NCBI GenBank assembly: GCA_903842065.1
Contig: CAIMKZ010000100.1
Location: 62,001 to 126,000, forward strand
Direction: 5' to 3'
Length of the DNA stretch: 64,000 nucleotides
From: an uncultured Acidobacteriaceae bacterium
GTDB lineage: Bacteria; Acidobacteriota; Terriglobia; Terriglobales; Acidobacteriaceae
Of the stretch, positions 50,554-60,517 are shown in pieces. The notes below the pieces were generated by a model. That model saw only the letters and a list, made by a program, of their open reading frames with translations, made no database searches and had not been told where the DNA came from. The stretch's first letter is position 1, and the number at the start of each line of letters is the position of its first letter. The translations under genes were made by a program, and so were the position numbers.

Positions 50554-52914
50554 TCAGAACCGAAACAGATACGAGGCCTTGATGAAGATCTGCCGGCCGT
50601 CGTTCATCATGGGGCCGGCACGCGGCGGGGTGGTATTGTTCGGGTCGCAGAGGCCGCTGGAGAGGCGGTTGCAGAGGCTGCGGTCGAGGTTGGCGAGGTC
50701 GTTGCTGTATCCGATGTAGATGGCCGTGCCGGGATGCGGCAGCCACGTCAGCAGCGCCTGGGAGGCGAACTGGCGTGTCCGCTGAATCGTCGTCTCGGCG
50801 GGGTTGGCATGCGTCGTGTCCCACTCCGCAATCACGCGCGCCGAAAGCGACCGCGTGAACTGGTAGTTCACCTTGGAGCGCATGGTCTGCGCCTCGTAGA
50901 CAAACGCGCCGGTTGCCGACGAGTGGTCGCGATCGAGCAGGTAAGTGTTGTCGATGGTGAGCCGCGAGATGGGCCGTACGGTGAAGCGGAGATTGATCTG
51001 CTCCTGTTTGAGCTGCGCGGGCGGCTTGCCGGCCGCCGGGTTGTAGTTCACGTTGCCGCTTCGGATCGCCTGCATGTCGAAGTCGAGCAGCGACCAGGGC
51101 GAGCCGCGGAAGACGATCCCGCTAAAGTTTTCAGTAAAATTGCGCGTGGCGGCAAGCGCGGAGTAGTTGTCAGGCAGCACCGTATCGGAGTTCTGCCCCA
51201 CTATCGTAGCGAATACGATCTTGCGCGGCAGCATCCAGAAGGGATCGAAGGTTGTGTATCGGTAAACCCGGTTGCCGGAGTGGTCGAAGGCGAAGTCCTG
51301 ATTCCCCTCCAGTCCCCAGCTCTGGTAGAACTTGTTCTTCGGATACCACTGGTAGTTGAAGTGGGTGTGGCTGCTGCGCAGGTTTGAGGACTGAAGGAAG
51401 CCGAGCAGCGTCTCGAAGCCCGTGCTCACATCGTTGTACTCGCTTTGCAGGTTGAAGGAGTGCCCGGAGCGCTGCAATTGCAGTGTGCCGGCTGGGCCGG
51501 CGTAGTAGGGTGGCGGCGTGCCGCTGTCCCTGTCGCCCATGGTGGAGCTGGCGGCAAACAGGCCTCGCGCGGTCCAGTGCTCGCCCAGGCGGGCGGTAAA
51601 ATCCACCCCGCCGATGCGATTCCACCCGCTGCCGAACTCGTAATCCGTGTAGATGGCGCCAACGCTCGAGTCCTTGCCGATGTCCCGGGAGAGGCGGCCC
51701 ACGGCGACCAGCGCGCGCTTTCCGTAGAGCGGGTCTCCGGGCGCATACGCCTGGCCGGGCTGGCGGTCGTCTGAGACCAGCAGCCCCAGGTTGGTGCTGT
51801 TGATCTTGCCTGTTACGCGCAGGCCGTACTCGGGGCGAACGATATTGCGCGTGTAAACCAGCGTGGCTGGCGTATTGAAGTAGCTGGCATTCTCAAGGAA
51901 GAAGGGACGCAGCTCAGGGAAGTAGACCGGATAGCGCTGGTTGACGGTGAACTGAGGCGCCTCGGACTCGACATCGCTGAAGTCGGGGTTGATGGTGGCG
52001 TCAACCACGATCGAATCCTTGAGGATGAGCTTGGCCTCGCCGCCGGCGGTGCTCTCGACGTGACGCGAGCTGATAAAAGGATTGGTGGCGTCGATAATGT
52101 TCAGGCTGCGCTCGTTCTGGCCCAGCGTGTAGGGGTTGAGCTGGAAGTTGCGCGATCCGCTCACGCCTTCAATGCCACCGAGTGTGCCTTCCTGGCTGAG
52201 AGTGCCGGCGATTCGGGAGGTGATGTATGGCCAGTGGTCCTGCTCGGAGTTGCGCGGCAGGTTGCGGGTGAATACGATGCCCCATTCGCTGTGGTTCGAG
52301 CGGAAGCGCAGGCTGCGGAAGGGAATCGCCACCAGCGCCATCCAGCCGGTCGGGGTCACCCGGCCCTCGGAGTCCCATACCGTGTCGTAGCTCCAGTCGT
52401 TGCCGTTATTCTCGCTGTGGGCGGCGTCTGCCTGCACGCCCATCGGGTTCACGCGGAAGGTCGTTCCGGTGCGGCGGTCCTGGAAGGTGTCGAGCAGCAC
52501 AGAGACGTTGTCGTCGTTGAAGATGTTCTCCCGGCGGGCCAGATTGCCGCGAATCAGGTTGGGATGGCTGTCATGGCAGATAAAGACCAGATACAGCGTG
52601 GATCGGGTATGCGCGATCCACACCTCGGTCTGTTCCGTAGCCGGCTGACCGTCGGATGGTTGGCTCTGGAAAAACCCCGATACATGACCGAGTCTGGCGC
52701 GCAGCTCGGCGCTTGGCTCCATGCCCGTAAAGTCCGCGAGGCGCAGGGGCTGGTCGATGAGCGGTGCGAGGGCTGAGTTGTTGGGTCCCTCGGCTGCCGC
52801 CGGCTGCGCATCGGATTGCTTGGAACCTTTGCTGGGTGCGGCTGAAAGAGTCCCGCAAAATAAACAAAAAAAGAGTGCGCCGGCCCAAAGTCTCATAGTA
52901 TTCCAGTACGTCAT
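50554..52914 (-). CDS. DUF5916 outer-membrane protein with CBM9-like domain
   Basis: About 786 aa. Signal peptide (RLWAGALFFCLFCGTLSAAP), then a carbohydrate-binding family 9-like domain (about 60-230: LRLADFTGMEPSAELRARLGHVSGFFQSQPSDGQPATEQTEVWIAHT, NPMGVQADAAHSENNGNDWSYDTVWD) and a large C-terminal beta-barrel ending in aromatic KASYLFRF, the pattern recognised by the BAM machinery. Similar proteins occur in Acidobacteria and Bacteroidetes; function unknown, possibly glycan or protein handling at the surface. Start uncertain: ATG 52914 or 52896 (directly before the signal); 52968 is unlikely. Confidence 0.8.
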   Translation of the reverse strand: MTYWNTMRLWAGALFFCLFCGTLSAAPSKGSKQSDAQPAAAEGPNNSALAPLIDQPLRLADFTGMEPSAELRARLGHVSGFFQSQPSDGQPATEQTEVWIAHTRSTLYLVFICHDSHPNLIRGNLARRENIFNDDNVSVLLDTFQDRRTGTTFRVNPMGVQADAAHSENNGNDWSYDTVWDSEGRVTPTGWMALVAIPFRSLRFRSNHSEWGIVFTRNLPRNSEQDHWPYITSRIAGTLSQEGTLGGIEGVSGSRNFQLNPYTLGQNERSLNIIDATNPFISSRHVESTAGGEAKLILKDSIVVDATINPDFSDVESEAPQFTVNQRYPVYFPELRPFFLENASYFNTPATLVYTRNIVRPEYGLRVTGKINSTNLGLLVSDDRQPGQAYAPGDPLYGKRALVAVGRLSRDIGKDSSVGAIYTDYEFGSGWNRIGGVDFTARLGEHWTARGLFAASSTMGDRDSGTPPPYYAGPAGTLQLQRSGHSFNLQSEYNDVSTGFETLLGFLQSSNLRSSHTHFNYQWYPKNKFYQSWGLEGNQDFAFDHSGNRVYRYTTFDPFWMLPRKIVFATIVGQNSDTVLPDNYSALAATRNFTENFSGIVFRGSPWSLLDFDMQAIRSGNVNYNPAAGKPPAQLKQEQINLRFTVRPISRLTIDNTYLLDRDHSSATGAFVYEAQTMRSKVNYQFTRSLSARVIAEWDTTHANPAETTIQRTRQFASQALLTWLPHPGTAIYIGYSNDLANLDRSLCNRLSSGLCDPNNTTPPRAGPMMNDGRQIFIKASYLFRF

Positions 52915-53005
52915 CCTGCACTGTGGAGTTCCCTTGCATGTGTGACGGAAATCGCGCGCGAATTCCATCCACAGAAATGACGAATCGCCCGCCTGATCCG
53001 TTTGC

Positions 53006-53011
53006 TATCTT
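53006..53011 (+). promoter_or_regulatory. -10-like TATCTT before the DUF2461 gene
   Basis: TATCTT ends 7 nt before ATG 53019. It supports that start over the upstream one at 52923. Confidence 0.5.
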
Positions 53012-53018
53012 CCTTGGT

Positions 53019-53768
53019 ATGCCACTGAATTCGAAAGCCAGATCCAGTTCTTCCCCGGCAGCTTCCCCCTGGCTGCGGCCCGAGGGCCTCACCTTCCTGC
53101 GCAACCTGAAGCGCCACAACGACCGCGAGTGGTTTCAGCCGCGCAAGGCCGAGTTTGAGGCTGAGCTCAAAGAGCCCATGCTGGCCATCATTCGCAAAGT
53201 CACCGACGCCATGATCGAATTTGCACCGAATTTCGTGCGGCCTGCCGAGAAGTGCCTCTTCCGCATCTATCGCGACACTCGTTTTTCATCCGACAAGCGG
53301 CCCTACAAGGAGCACATTGGATCGTGGTGGGCGCACGAAAAAATGCTGAAGACCTCCGGCGCGGGCTTCTACTTCCACATCGCGGCCAACGAGATCATCA
53401 TTGCTGCCGGAGCCTACATGCCGGAAAAGGATCAGCTGGCACAGATCCGCCACTGGCTGCTCGACAATCACAAGGGGTTCCGCAAGCTACTCCAAAACCC
53501 AAAAGTGCGAAGCGCATTCAGTGAGTTCGAGGGCAATGCGCTCACTCGGCCGCCCAAGGGCTTCCCTGCCGAACACCCGGCGATGGATCTGATTCGCTGC
53601 CGTCAGTGGGGCCTGGTGTCAACGCTGCCTGCCAATGCCGCGCTCGAAAAGAATTTCGCTGCCACGGTGATCCGCCACTTCCGCATTGCCGCGCCTATTG
53701 TCGACGCGCTGAACACGCCTGTCGTGGCGGCACAGAAGCCCAAAAAGGTGATGTTCGGGCTGCACTGA
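53019..53768 (+). CDS. DUF2461 family protein
   Basis: 249-aa protein. After a Ser-rich N-terminus the conserved family sequence follows: GLTFLRNLKRHNDREWFQPRKAEFEAELKEPM, CLFRIYRDTRFSSDKRPYKEHIG, GAGFYFHIAANEIIIAAGAYMPEKDQL and LTRPPKGFPAEHPAMDLIRCRQW. It is found in many bacteria and some fungi; biochemical role unknown. Start at ATG 53019 by the -10 element 7 nt upstream. Confidence 0.9.
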   Translation: MPLNSKARSSSSPAASPWLRPEGLTFLRNLKRHNDREWFQPRKAEFEAELKEPMLAIIRKVTDAMIEFAPNFVRPAEKCLFRIYRDTRFSSDKRPYKEHIGSWWAHEKMLKTSGAGFYFHIAANEIIIAAGAYMPEKDQLAQIRHWLLDNHKGFRKLLQNPKVRSAFSEFEGNALTRPPKGFPAEHPAMDLIRCRQWGLVSTLPANAALEKNFAATVIRHFRIAAPIVDALNTPVVAAQKPKKVMFGLH

Positions 53769-54074
53769 GCGCGCGTATTTCTAGCTGTAAAGGGAGCAAA
53801 CTACTGTCTGCATGGGCCTTTGCGCGCGCTGAAATCGAGAAAACCCGCTAAAACCGGGCATTTTACCCACAATTCCCTGAGAAAACTGTGGAAATTCCTA
53901 TGTTTTCGCTTGACTTGATAGGCCGAAAAGCCGCATTGTAAGCATCGCAGGCTACTAAGAAAGACCGCATCAACATTGGGGTTTCGCGATTCCCACCGGC
54001 TTCTCGAACACATCCGTATGCGGTCGGTAACCGGCGGCGAAAGCCCCATTTTTCAACCCGAAGGAGACATCGAA
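53769..54074 (+). promoter_or_regulatory. Intergenic region upstream of the HU gene
   Basis: 306 bp without a gene. TTGACT at 53910-53915 with CATTGT at 53934 (18-bp spacing) is a plausible promoter for HU, giving a leader of about 130 nt ending in GAAGGAGACATCGAA. Nothing else stands out. Confidence 0.4.
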
Positions 54075-54371
54075 ATGGCAACTGGATTGACCAAGACCGC
54101 TCTGATCCGCAACATGGCCGAGAAGCTCGAACTCACCAACAAGCAGGTTGGCGCCTTCTTCGATCTGCTCACCGAGACCGCCGTAAAAGAGACCAAGAAG
54201 AACGGCGTGTTCGTCATCCCCGGCATCGGCCGCCTGGTGAAGGCTGAGCGCAAGGCCCGCATGGGCCGCAACCCGCAGACCGGCGCGGCCATCAAGATCA
54301 AGGCCAAGACCGTCGTCAAGTTCCGCGTGGCCAAGGCCGCCAAGGACACCATCGCGCCCCCGAAGAAGTAG
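54075..54371 (+). CDS. HU family DNA-binding protein
   Basis: 98-aa nucleoid protein that bends DNA as a dimer. The family pattern is complete: LTKTALIRNMAEKLELTNKQVGAFFDLLTETAVKETKKNGVFVIPGIGRLVKAERKARMGRNPQTGAAIKIKAKTVVKFRVAKAAKD, with the MGRNPQTG arm. A slightly extended basic C-terminus (APPKK). ATG 54075 has a strong AAGGAG site. Confidence 0.95.
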   Translation: MATGLTKTALIRNMAEKLELTNKQVGAFFDLLTETAVKETKKNGVFVIPGIGRLVKAERKARMGRNPQTGAAIKIKAKTVVKFRVAKAAKDTIAPPKK

Positions 54372-54397
54372 TTCGGGCCGCACGATCCATCGGATCG

Positions 54398-54428
54398 GAA
54401 GAGGGAGAGCTTCGCGCTCTCCCTCTTC
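54398..54428 (+). terminator. Terminator after the HU gene
   Basis: Perfect 13-bp stem GAAGAGGGAGAGC / GCTCTCCCTCTTC with a 5-nt loop, followed by ATTTCTG. Confidence 0.85.
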
Positions 54429-54530
54429 ATTTCTGCGTTCCTGTCCGCGGATTAGCCTGCACATCGCGATTGGAACGCCGGCTCACAAGTTTGGGCTTCG
54501 CCACCCGACCGGTCTACTCTTAAAGAGCCA

Positions 54531-55856
54531 ATGAATCAAAACCGAACCAAAACCAAAAGACCGAATGCTGTCAGGCCCGAAATGCCCACGCCCTGGCGCC
54601 AGACTTCCCCGGCAGTTACTGAACCCGCGCCGCCACCAGCAACCGGCATCGTCATCAGCCGCCGTGCCGCGGACAGGCTGAGGCAGGGGCACGTCTGGGT
54701 CTACACCTCGGATATTGAAGCCACTAACCTTCCCACGCCCCCGCCGCCTCTCGTTCCCGTTGCCGACTCGCGCGGCCTGCTGCTCGGCACAGCCCTCTAC
54801 AGCCCCGCCTCACAGATCGCTCTGCGCGTGGTCTCCCGTGAGGCTCTCGATCACGGCGCATGGCTCAAGCTCCTCGCCGCGCGCCTGCGCGCCTCCATCG
54901 ATCGCCGCAAACCCCTTCTCGACAAAGGCAACGACGCCTGCCGGCTGTGCTTCAGCGAAGCAGACGAGCTGCCCGGCCTGATCATCGACCAGTACGGGCC
55001 CCTCGCCATCGTCCAGCGCCTCACCCACGGGCTCCTCGCCCCGGGAACCATCGAAGCCATCGTCGCCGTGTTGCGCAACGAGCTCGCCGTCAAGACCATC
55101 ATCGAGCGCCCCGACGCCCGCATCCGCGAGCTCGAAGGCCTGCCCCCGGCCGGCAATGAGCCGCTGTGGAGCGCCAGGGGATCGAAGGCCAGGCACCAGG
55201 TCAAGTTCCACATCAACGGACTCGCCTTCCACTACGACGCCGAGTCCGGCCAGAAGACCGGCGCCTTCCTCGATCAGCGGTTGAACTACGCCGCCGCGCG
55301 CGACTGGGCCGTTCGACTGGGCAAGACCGATCGTGCCCTCGACGTCTGCTGCTACCAGGGTGGATTCGCGCTGCACCTCGCCGAGGTCTGCCGCGGCGTT
55401 ACCGGCGTCGATGCCTCGCACGCTTCGCTTGAAGTGGCCGAGCAGAATCTTGCCGCCAACGCAGCGCACATCCAGGCCAGCGTGGACTGGGTCGAAGCCG
55501 ACGCCTTCGCCATCCTGCGCGACTGGTCCGATGCCGGAGAGAAGTTCGACACCATCGTCCTCGATCCGCCGGCCTTCGCAAAGTCCAAACGCGCCGTCGA
55601 AGGCGCTCTGCGCGGCTATAAAGAGCTGAACCTGCGCGCGATCAAAATGCTTACCCCCGGCGGACTGCTGGTAAGCTGCTCTTGTTCGCACCACGTAGGC
55701 TGGGCCGATCTCGAAGGCGCAATCGCTTCCGCTGCGGCCGATGCAGGACGGCGCGTACGCCTGCTCGAACGCCGTGGAGCCGCACCGGACCATCCGGTCA
55801 TTCTCACTCTGCCTGAGAGCGAATACCTGAAGTGCCTGGTGATGGAAGTCGAGTAA
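54531..55856 (+). CDS. Class I SAM rRNA methyltransferase, RlmI-like, with PUA domain
   Basis: 441-aa enzyme. After a 40-residue Pro/Thr-rich leader comes a PUA-like domain (VISRRAADRLRQGHVWVYTSDIEA). An EEHEE-type domain follows (RKPLLDKGNDACRLCFSEADELPGLIIDQYG), then the Rossmann methyltransferase: KTGAFLDQRLNYAAARDWA, ALDVCCYQGGFALHLAE, VTGVDASHASLEVAEQN, FDTIVLDPPAFAKSK and LVSCSCSHHV. It should make 5-methylcytosine in 23S rRNA like RlmI (C1962 in E. coli), though the site may differ. Start at ATG 54531; MPTPWR 17 codons in is possible. Confidence 0.92.
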   Translation: MNQNRTKTKRPNAVRPEMPTPWRQTSPAVTEPAPPPATGIVISRRAADRLRQGHVWVYTSDIEATNLPTPPPPLVPVADSRGLLLGTALYSPASQIALRVVSREALDHGAWLKLLAARLRASIDRRKPLLDKGNDACRLCFSEADELPGLIIDQYGPLAIVQRLTHGLLAPGTIEAIVAVLRNELAVKTIIERPDARIRELEGLPPAGNEPLWSARGSKARHQVKFHINGLAFHYDAESGQKTGAFLDQRLNYAAARDWAVRLGKTDRALDVCCYQGGFALHLAEVCRGVTGVDASHASLEVAEQNLAANAAHIQASVDWVEADAFAILRDWSDAGEKFDTIVLDPPAFAKSKRAVEGALRGYKELNLRAIKMLTPGGLLVSCSCSHHVGWADLEGAIASAAADAGRRVRLLERRGAAPDHPVILTLPESEYLKCLVMEVE

Positions 55857-55889
55857 GGCGCGGCCAAAAGAGCGTCGAGGGCAATCTGC

Positions 55890-56498
55890 TCACGCGGCGT
55901 GCCGGCCTGACAGCCGCAGCCAGCCAAAGCCAGCGCGCTGCTTTGCTGGCATCTGCTGGGCGGTAGCGCGAAGCTCTGCAAGCGTCTGCTTCACCTGCGC
56001 GCGCAGGCTCTCCGCCTCGAAGGTGCAGGAACGCAGATAGGCCGAGACTGTCATCCCCGCCTCGGTCGCCCGCGCATGCAGTTGCGCATATTCACTCTCA
56101 GTAAGCCTGACCGTAACGCTGGCCCGTTTGCGGCTCTGCTCCAGCCGGTTTTTTTCGCGTGCCGGTGCTACGGCCTGCGGCTCGGCCTTGCATGGCTCGG
56201 TCGGCGTTGCGCTTACCTGATGGAGTTCCTGCCGGCCTGCCGCGGCGCGAAGCTCTGGCTCAGCGAAGTAGTCATGGGGACGAAAGGGCGCGCCATCGCC
56301 GCGCGAGCGCGCATAATGCTCGATCGCACGCTCGTAGCTGAGCGTAGCAACGTCGTCTGCCAGGTCGTCGGTCCAACTCACGCGTGGCTCAGCCGCGGGG
56401 GCTGCATGGTGCGGCTTGCCAGAGGTGAGCGCGGCCAGCAGGCCGGCAAAGGAACTGGGGGCGGGGGAGGACTCGCGATCTCTGCTCTCGGGCTGCAT
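55890..56498 (-). CDS. MobC/NikA-like ribbon-helix-helix protein, orphan
   Basis: 202-aa protein. The C-terminal 90 residues match the relaxosome accessory proteins that bind oriT: SVTVRLTESEYAQLHARATEAGMTVSAYLRSCTFEAESLRAQVKQTLAEL, an RHH domain. The N-terminal half is a Pro/Ala-rich, poorly conserved segment. No relaxase, oriT or other mobility gene is visible, so this is a domesticated DNA-binding protein or a relic of an integrated element. Codon use looks like its neighbours. Confidence 0.72.
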   Translation of the reverse strand: MQPESRDRESSPAPSSFAGLLAALTSGKPHHAAPAAEPRVSWTDDLADDVATLSYERAIEHYARSRGDGAPFRPHDYFAEPELRAAAGRQELHQVSATPTEPCKAEPQAVAPAREKNRLEQSRKRASVTVRLTESEYAQLHARATEAGMTVSAYLRSCTFEAESLRAQVKQTLAELRATAQQMPAKQRAGFGWLRLSGRHAA

Positions 56499-56630
56499 GG
56501 CTTCGAGCGTAGCGGCTGAACGAGCGGCTCAGGAGGAAAAATTCAATATGCCCCGTCGCACAAATTCCAGTTTGGAACCGGCGGCAAGGCTTTCCCGATT
56601 TGCAACCGAAATGCCGCTGACCGATCTGTC

Positions 56631-57989
56631 TTACGCACACCGAAGCTGCTGTTCCGGCTCGGGAAGAACCCCTCCCGGCAGGCGAAGCAGCTTGGTTACT
56701 TCCGCCTCGGGCAGTGGCCTTGAGAACAGGAACCCCTGGCCGTAGCGGCAGCCCATATCGCGCAGCATCCGGTACTGCTCTGCCGTCTCGATGCCTTCGG
56801 CGACGACGTTCATGCCCAGCACGCGCGCCAACTCGACGATGGTGCGCACGATCTGGCGGGGCTGCTCGCCTTCGTGCATGCGCATCACAAATGAGCGATC
56901 GATCTTGAGCAGATCGAAGGGAAACTTGTGCAGGTAGTGGAGCGAACTGTAGCCGGTGCCGAAGTCGTCCATGAGCAGCGAGACGCCGAGCCGGCGCAGG
57001 CTGCCGAGAACCTCAATGGCTATATCGGCGTCGGAGATGAGGCTGGACTCGGTCATCTCAAGGCCGAGCTGCCGGCTGGAGATCTCGTAACGTCGCAGCA
57101 ACTCTTCAACGTGATCGGCGAGACCGGCGCGCGCAAACTGCCGGGCCGACAAGTTAACACAGACACGCAGCGAACTGTGACCGATATCCTCATCCCGCCA
57201 CTTTCTGAGCTGCCTGCAGGTCTCGGCCAATCCCCAGTCTCCGATGGGCAGAATCATTCCGCTCTCTTCCGCGAAGGGTATGAACTCCATGGGGGGAATG
57301 AGCCCGCGTTCGGGATGTACCCAGCGAATGAGCGCCTCGAGGCCGATGATGCGGCGCGTGGCAAGTTCTACCTCGGGCTGGTAGTAGAGTACGAACTCAT
57401 TGCGTTCGAGGGCGCGGCGCAGGTCATGTGTGCGGGGCCAGCCGATGGGCTCTGGTTTTGGAGCCACGGGCGCAGGCTGCTCAACCGGCATGAACGCCTG
57501 CCGCAGCCGCCGCAGTTCTACCTGCGCGGCGGCCATCTCCGCCAGGCTTTCAAGCATGTTGAGCTGGTCGAGCGCCATCTCCTGCCGCGGCTCGCGGCTG
57601 AAGATGGTGAGTGCGCCGAGAATGTGCCGGTCATGCGCGCGAACGGGCACAGAAGCAAACGAAGCGAACTCCAGCCGCCGCATCATCCGGAACCGGCCCA
57701 CGAACTGCGGCTCGAGGCTGAAATCGGCGACCACCACGGGACCGTCTTTGGCGAGCACTCTGTCAAAGATCGAACCGGCGCGCGGAAGCTCGCGCACCTG
57801 TTCGCCCCACGCCGACTTCACCCAGACACGGCTCTGGTCGGCAAAGACAAGCAGAACCGTATCGGCCTGGAAGTACTCGGCCGCTAGACGCGTAATGGCG
57901 TCAAAGCAGCTCTCCGGCGGCGTATCCAGAATCCCTGTCGATGCCAGCGTGTTCAGCCGATCGGTTTCCAGCTGCTCTATCGTATGCAT
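56631..57989 (-). CDS. GAF-EAL cyclic-di-GMP phosphodiesterase
   Basis: 452-aa protein. An N-terminal GAF domain (about 15-165: [27 protein letters not shown]) is followed by a linker and an EAL domain from about 190. Catalytic motifs are intact: [57 protein letters not shown] and [10 protein letters not shown], so it should hydrolyse c-di-GMP in the cytosol. There are no membrane helices. A PilZ receptor lies 7 kb away. Confidence 0.94.
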   Translation of the reverse strand: MHTIEQLETDRLNTLASTGILDTPPESCFDAITRLAAEYFQADTVLLVFADQSRVWVKSAWGEQVRELPRAGSIFDRVLAKDGPVVVADFSLEPQFVGRFRMMRRLEFASFASVPVRAHDRHILGALTIFSREPRQEMALDQLNMLESLAEMAAAQVELRRLRQAFMPVEQPAPVAPKPEPIGWPRTHDLRRALERNEFVLYYQPEVELATRRIIGLEALIRWVHPERGLIPPMEFIPFAEESGMILPIGDWGLAETCRQLRKWRDEDIGHSSLRVCVNLSARQFARAGLADHVEELLRRYEISSRQLGLEMTESSLISDADIAIEVLGSLRRLGVSLLMDDFGTGYSSLHYLHKFPFDLLKIDRSFVMRMHEGEQPRQIVRTIVELARVLGMNVVAEGIETAEQYRMLRDMGCRYGQGFLFSRPLPEAEVTKLLRLPGGVLPEPEQQLRCA

Positions 57990-58268
57990 TTCTCGGCCCC
58001 GGTGTTCAGATATCGACGGCTGCGCGGGAGACTAACTCTCGCGGTCTACTTTTGTTCGTTGGCACAGCGTCTCGCGCACCCGCACCCTCCGGAGATCACA
58101 CCGCGCCTGCCGCACAGGCTAGCGCTACCGTGCGACCAGGTGTCCGGAGATACCCATTGCGTATATCGGTACCGGAGCGCTCCCCATCAGTCATGCTGAA
58201 AAATGCACAGCTTTGCTCCGCCGACTGATTCAATTCAGGCCGCTCTATTCTTTGAAAACACAAAGAAA
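57990..58268. other. Intergenic region, 279 bp, nothing convincing
   Basis: No coding frame or repeat I can support. TATCTG lies 17 nt upstream of the EAL start on the minus strand. A small CGGTACCG palindrome near 58168 is not clearly meaningful. Confidence 0.5.
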
Positions 58269-58292
58269 CGGCTTCCCGTTCATGGGAAGCCG
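58269..58292 (-). terminator. Terminator after prolyl oligopeptidase
   Basis: Perfect 9-bp stem CGGCTTCCC / GGGAAGCCG with loop GTTCAT. On the minus strand TTTCTTTGTGTTTT follows. Confidence 0.85.
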
Positions 58293-58317
58293 CTCAGAAA
58301 CATCCTCGCGCCGCTAA

Positions 58318-60444
58318 CTACTTCTGCGCGCTGCCGCTCTCGGCCCACAGAAACGCCATCTGGTCGGCCTGGTCCTCGATGAGCTGTTCGATGCCGACGC
58401 CGCTCGAGTGGCCCCCGCCCATGCCATAGTGCAGCAGGATGGGCTTTCCGCTGGTGCTCGATGCCTGCATCAGCGCCGCCATCTTCCGCGCATGCAGAGG
58501 ATCGACGCGCGTGTCCGATGAACCGGTGAAGAAGAGAATCGCCGGATAGTCCGCGCGCTTCTTCACGTTCTGGTAAGGCGAGTACTTCAACAGATAGCCG
58601 ACCTGATCGGCGTTGTCCGACGAGCCGTACTCGGTAACCCAGTATGCTCCCTTCTCGAACTTCTGATAGCGCAGCATGTCCAGCAGCGGATAGCCGCACA
58701 CAATCGCCGAGAACAGCTCCGGCCGCTGCGTCATCGCCGCGCCCATCAGCAATCCGCCGTTCGAGCGGCCGGTGATGGCGAAGTGCTCGGCCGATGTGTA
58801 CTTGTTCGCGATCAGATACTCGGCCGCCGCCTCAAAGTCGTCAAAGACATTCTGCTTGTGGCTGAACATCGCCTGCTCGTGCCATTTTTCGCCGTACTCG
58901 CTGCCGCCGCGCAGGTTGGGCAGCGCAAACCAGCCGCCCTGCTCAAGCCACCACGCCCACATCGGATTCCACGCCGGCGTCTCGCTCACGTCGAAGCCGC
59001 CGTAGCCGGTCATCAGCAATCGCTCGCTTCCGTCGAGCTTCAGCCCCTTCTTCCCGGCGATGAACATCGGTACGCGCGTGCCGTCCTTGGATTGAAAGAA
59101 GACCTGCCGCACTTCGTAGTCGTCTGGATTCATTGGAACCTTCGGCGCGGCAAACACCTCGCGTTTACCTGTCGTCGTATCCAGCCGGTAGATCGTGCCC
59201 GGTGCCGTAAACGTCTCGAAGCTGTAGAACCCGTAGCGGTCCGTGGTGCGCCCCGCAACTCCGCTGGCAGATCCGATGCTGCCATAGTCGATGGTTCCAG
59301 TAGGCTTGCCGTCGAGCGTATAGATCTGTGTTTCGGTCTTCACGTCGTGCATGCGATTGACGTAAAGCTTGTGCCCGACGATCGAGAAGCCGTCGATGGG
59401 GTCGGCGCCCTCGGCCACGATGCGAGTCCAGTAGTCCGGCATGATGCCCGGATCGGCCTTGTAGATGGCGCCGTTCGGCGTCTTGTAGTCGGTCTTGACG
59501 TACCACGTTCCGCGGTCGTAGTCGACCGAGAAGCGCGAGTCGATGCCCCAGGTAAGCACGTCAAAGTACGAGCCCTGCTTGGTGAGATCGCGATACACGA
59601 TATCCACCCGCTTGGCCGGAACGCCGCGATCGATCTGCACCACCAGATAATGCCCGTCGTCGGTAATCCACGCTGAAAACAGATCGGCCGGCCCCAGCAG
59701 TTCGCCGCGAAACTCGCGGCCGAAGAGCAGTGTGTCCTGCGCGTTCCGCGAGCCCAGAACGTGCTGGTAGAGCAGCGTGCCCTTCTCGTTGGTGCGCGTG
59801 TAGTAGATGCTCTTGGCGTCAAGCGCAAAGGTGACCGAGTAATATGTGCCCGCCGGCAGCTCATCGATGAGAGGCTTGCCTGTCTTCAAATCCCAGAAGC
59901 GCACGGCGGTTTCATCCGCGCCACCCTCGCGCACTTCGTAAGCCATTAGCCCGCCGTCGCGCGAGATATCGGCGATGTGAACCGAAGTGTTGGTGCTCTT
60001 CGAAAACGCAGCGGGATCGATAAGACGCTTGTCTTTGCCCGCCCAGCCCGCGCGCATGTAGATAGAGGCCTGTCCTTCGCCGGAGAGGCGCTTTTGAAAA
60101 AAGTAGTTTTCGCCGCGCGCGATGGGCATGGACCACACCGTCACCTGCTGAAGCGCCGTAAGATCGTCCACGATCTGCGGCCGAATCTTCGCCTGATCCA
60201 TATAGCGCTTCGTGTACGTGTTCTGGTCGTCGATGTATTTTTTGGTTTCGGCGCTCTGCGCGTCTTCGAGCCAGCGATAGTTGTCCACGACCTTCGTGCC
60301 CGAGTAGTTGTCGGTGACCGGTGCAACGTCAACCTTCGGCGGAGCGGGAAGTGTGATGCCCGAACGGCCGCGAATCGTTTGCGCGGATGCGATTGCACAC
60401 CCCGCCAGGATCAACAAACATACCCAACCACAAGTCCGCTGCAT
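58318..60444 (-). CDS. Exported prolyl oligopeptidase, S9A family
   Basis: 708-aa serine peptidase with a signal peptide (CGWVCLLILAGCAIASAQ). A seven-bladed propeller precedes the alpha/beta hydrolase domain. The catalytic triad: Ser in AITGRSNGGLLMG, Asp in GSSDTRVDPLHARK and His in GMGGGHSSGVG. N-terminal DNYRWLEDAQSAET is typical of the family. It cuts short proline-containing peptides, probably in the periplasm. GGAGG precedes the ATG. Confidence 0.95.
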   Translation of the reverse strand: MQRTCGWVCLLILAGCAIASAQTIRGRSGITLPAPPKVDVAPVTDNYSGTKVVDNYRWLEDAQSAETKKYIDDQNTYTKRYMDQAKIRPQIVDDLTALQQVTVWSMPIARGENYFFQKRLSGEGQASIYMRAGWAGKDKRLIDPAAFSKSTNTSVHIADISRDGGLMAYEVREGGADETAVRFWDLKTGKPLIDELPAGTYYSVTFALDAKSIYYTRTNEKGTLLYQHVLGSRNAQDTLLFGREFRGELLGPADLFSAWITDDGHYLVVQIDRGVPAKRVDIVYRDLTKQGSYFDVLTWGIDSRFSVDYDRGTWYVKTDYKTPNGAIYKADPGIMPDYWTRIVAEGADPIDGFSIVGHKLYVNRMHDVKTETQIYTLDGKPTGTIDYGSIGSASGVAGRTTDRYGFYSFETFTAPGTIYRLDTTTGKREVFAAPKVPMNPDDYEVRQVFFQSKDGTRVPMFIAGKKGLKLDGSERLLMTGYGGFDVSETPAWNPMWAWWLEQGGWFALPNLRGGSEYGEKWHEQAMFSHKQNVFDDFEAAAEYLIANKYTSAEHFAITGRSNGGLLMGAAMTQRPELFSAIVCGYPLLDMLRYQKFEKGAYWVTEYGSSDNADQVGYLLKYSPYQNVKKRADYPAILFFTGSSDTRVDPLHARKMAALMQASSTSGKPILLHYGMGGGHSSGVGIEQLIEDQADQMAFLWAESGSAQK

Positions 60445-60517
60445 GGAATGCCTCCGAGCAAAGGATATCGTCTGAGACTCCGCTCATGCAGCGGATAAGC
60501 CCCGTCAACGACTGCCC

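Noticed and set aside
53860-53905. DnaA-box-like TGTGGAAAT near the HU promoter, possible origin
   Set aside because: Two mismatches to the TTATCCACA box and no cluster of boxes; no dnaA or dnaN in the window.
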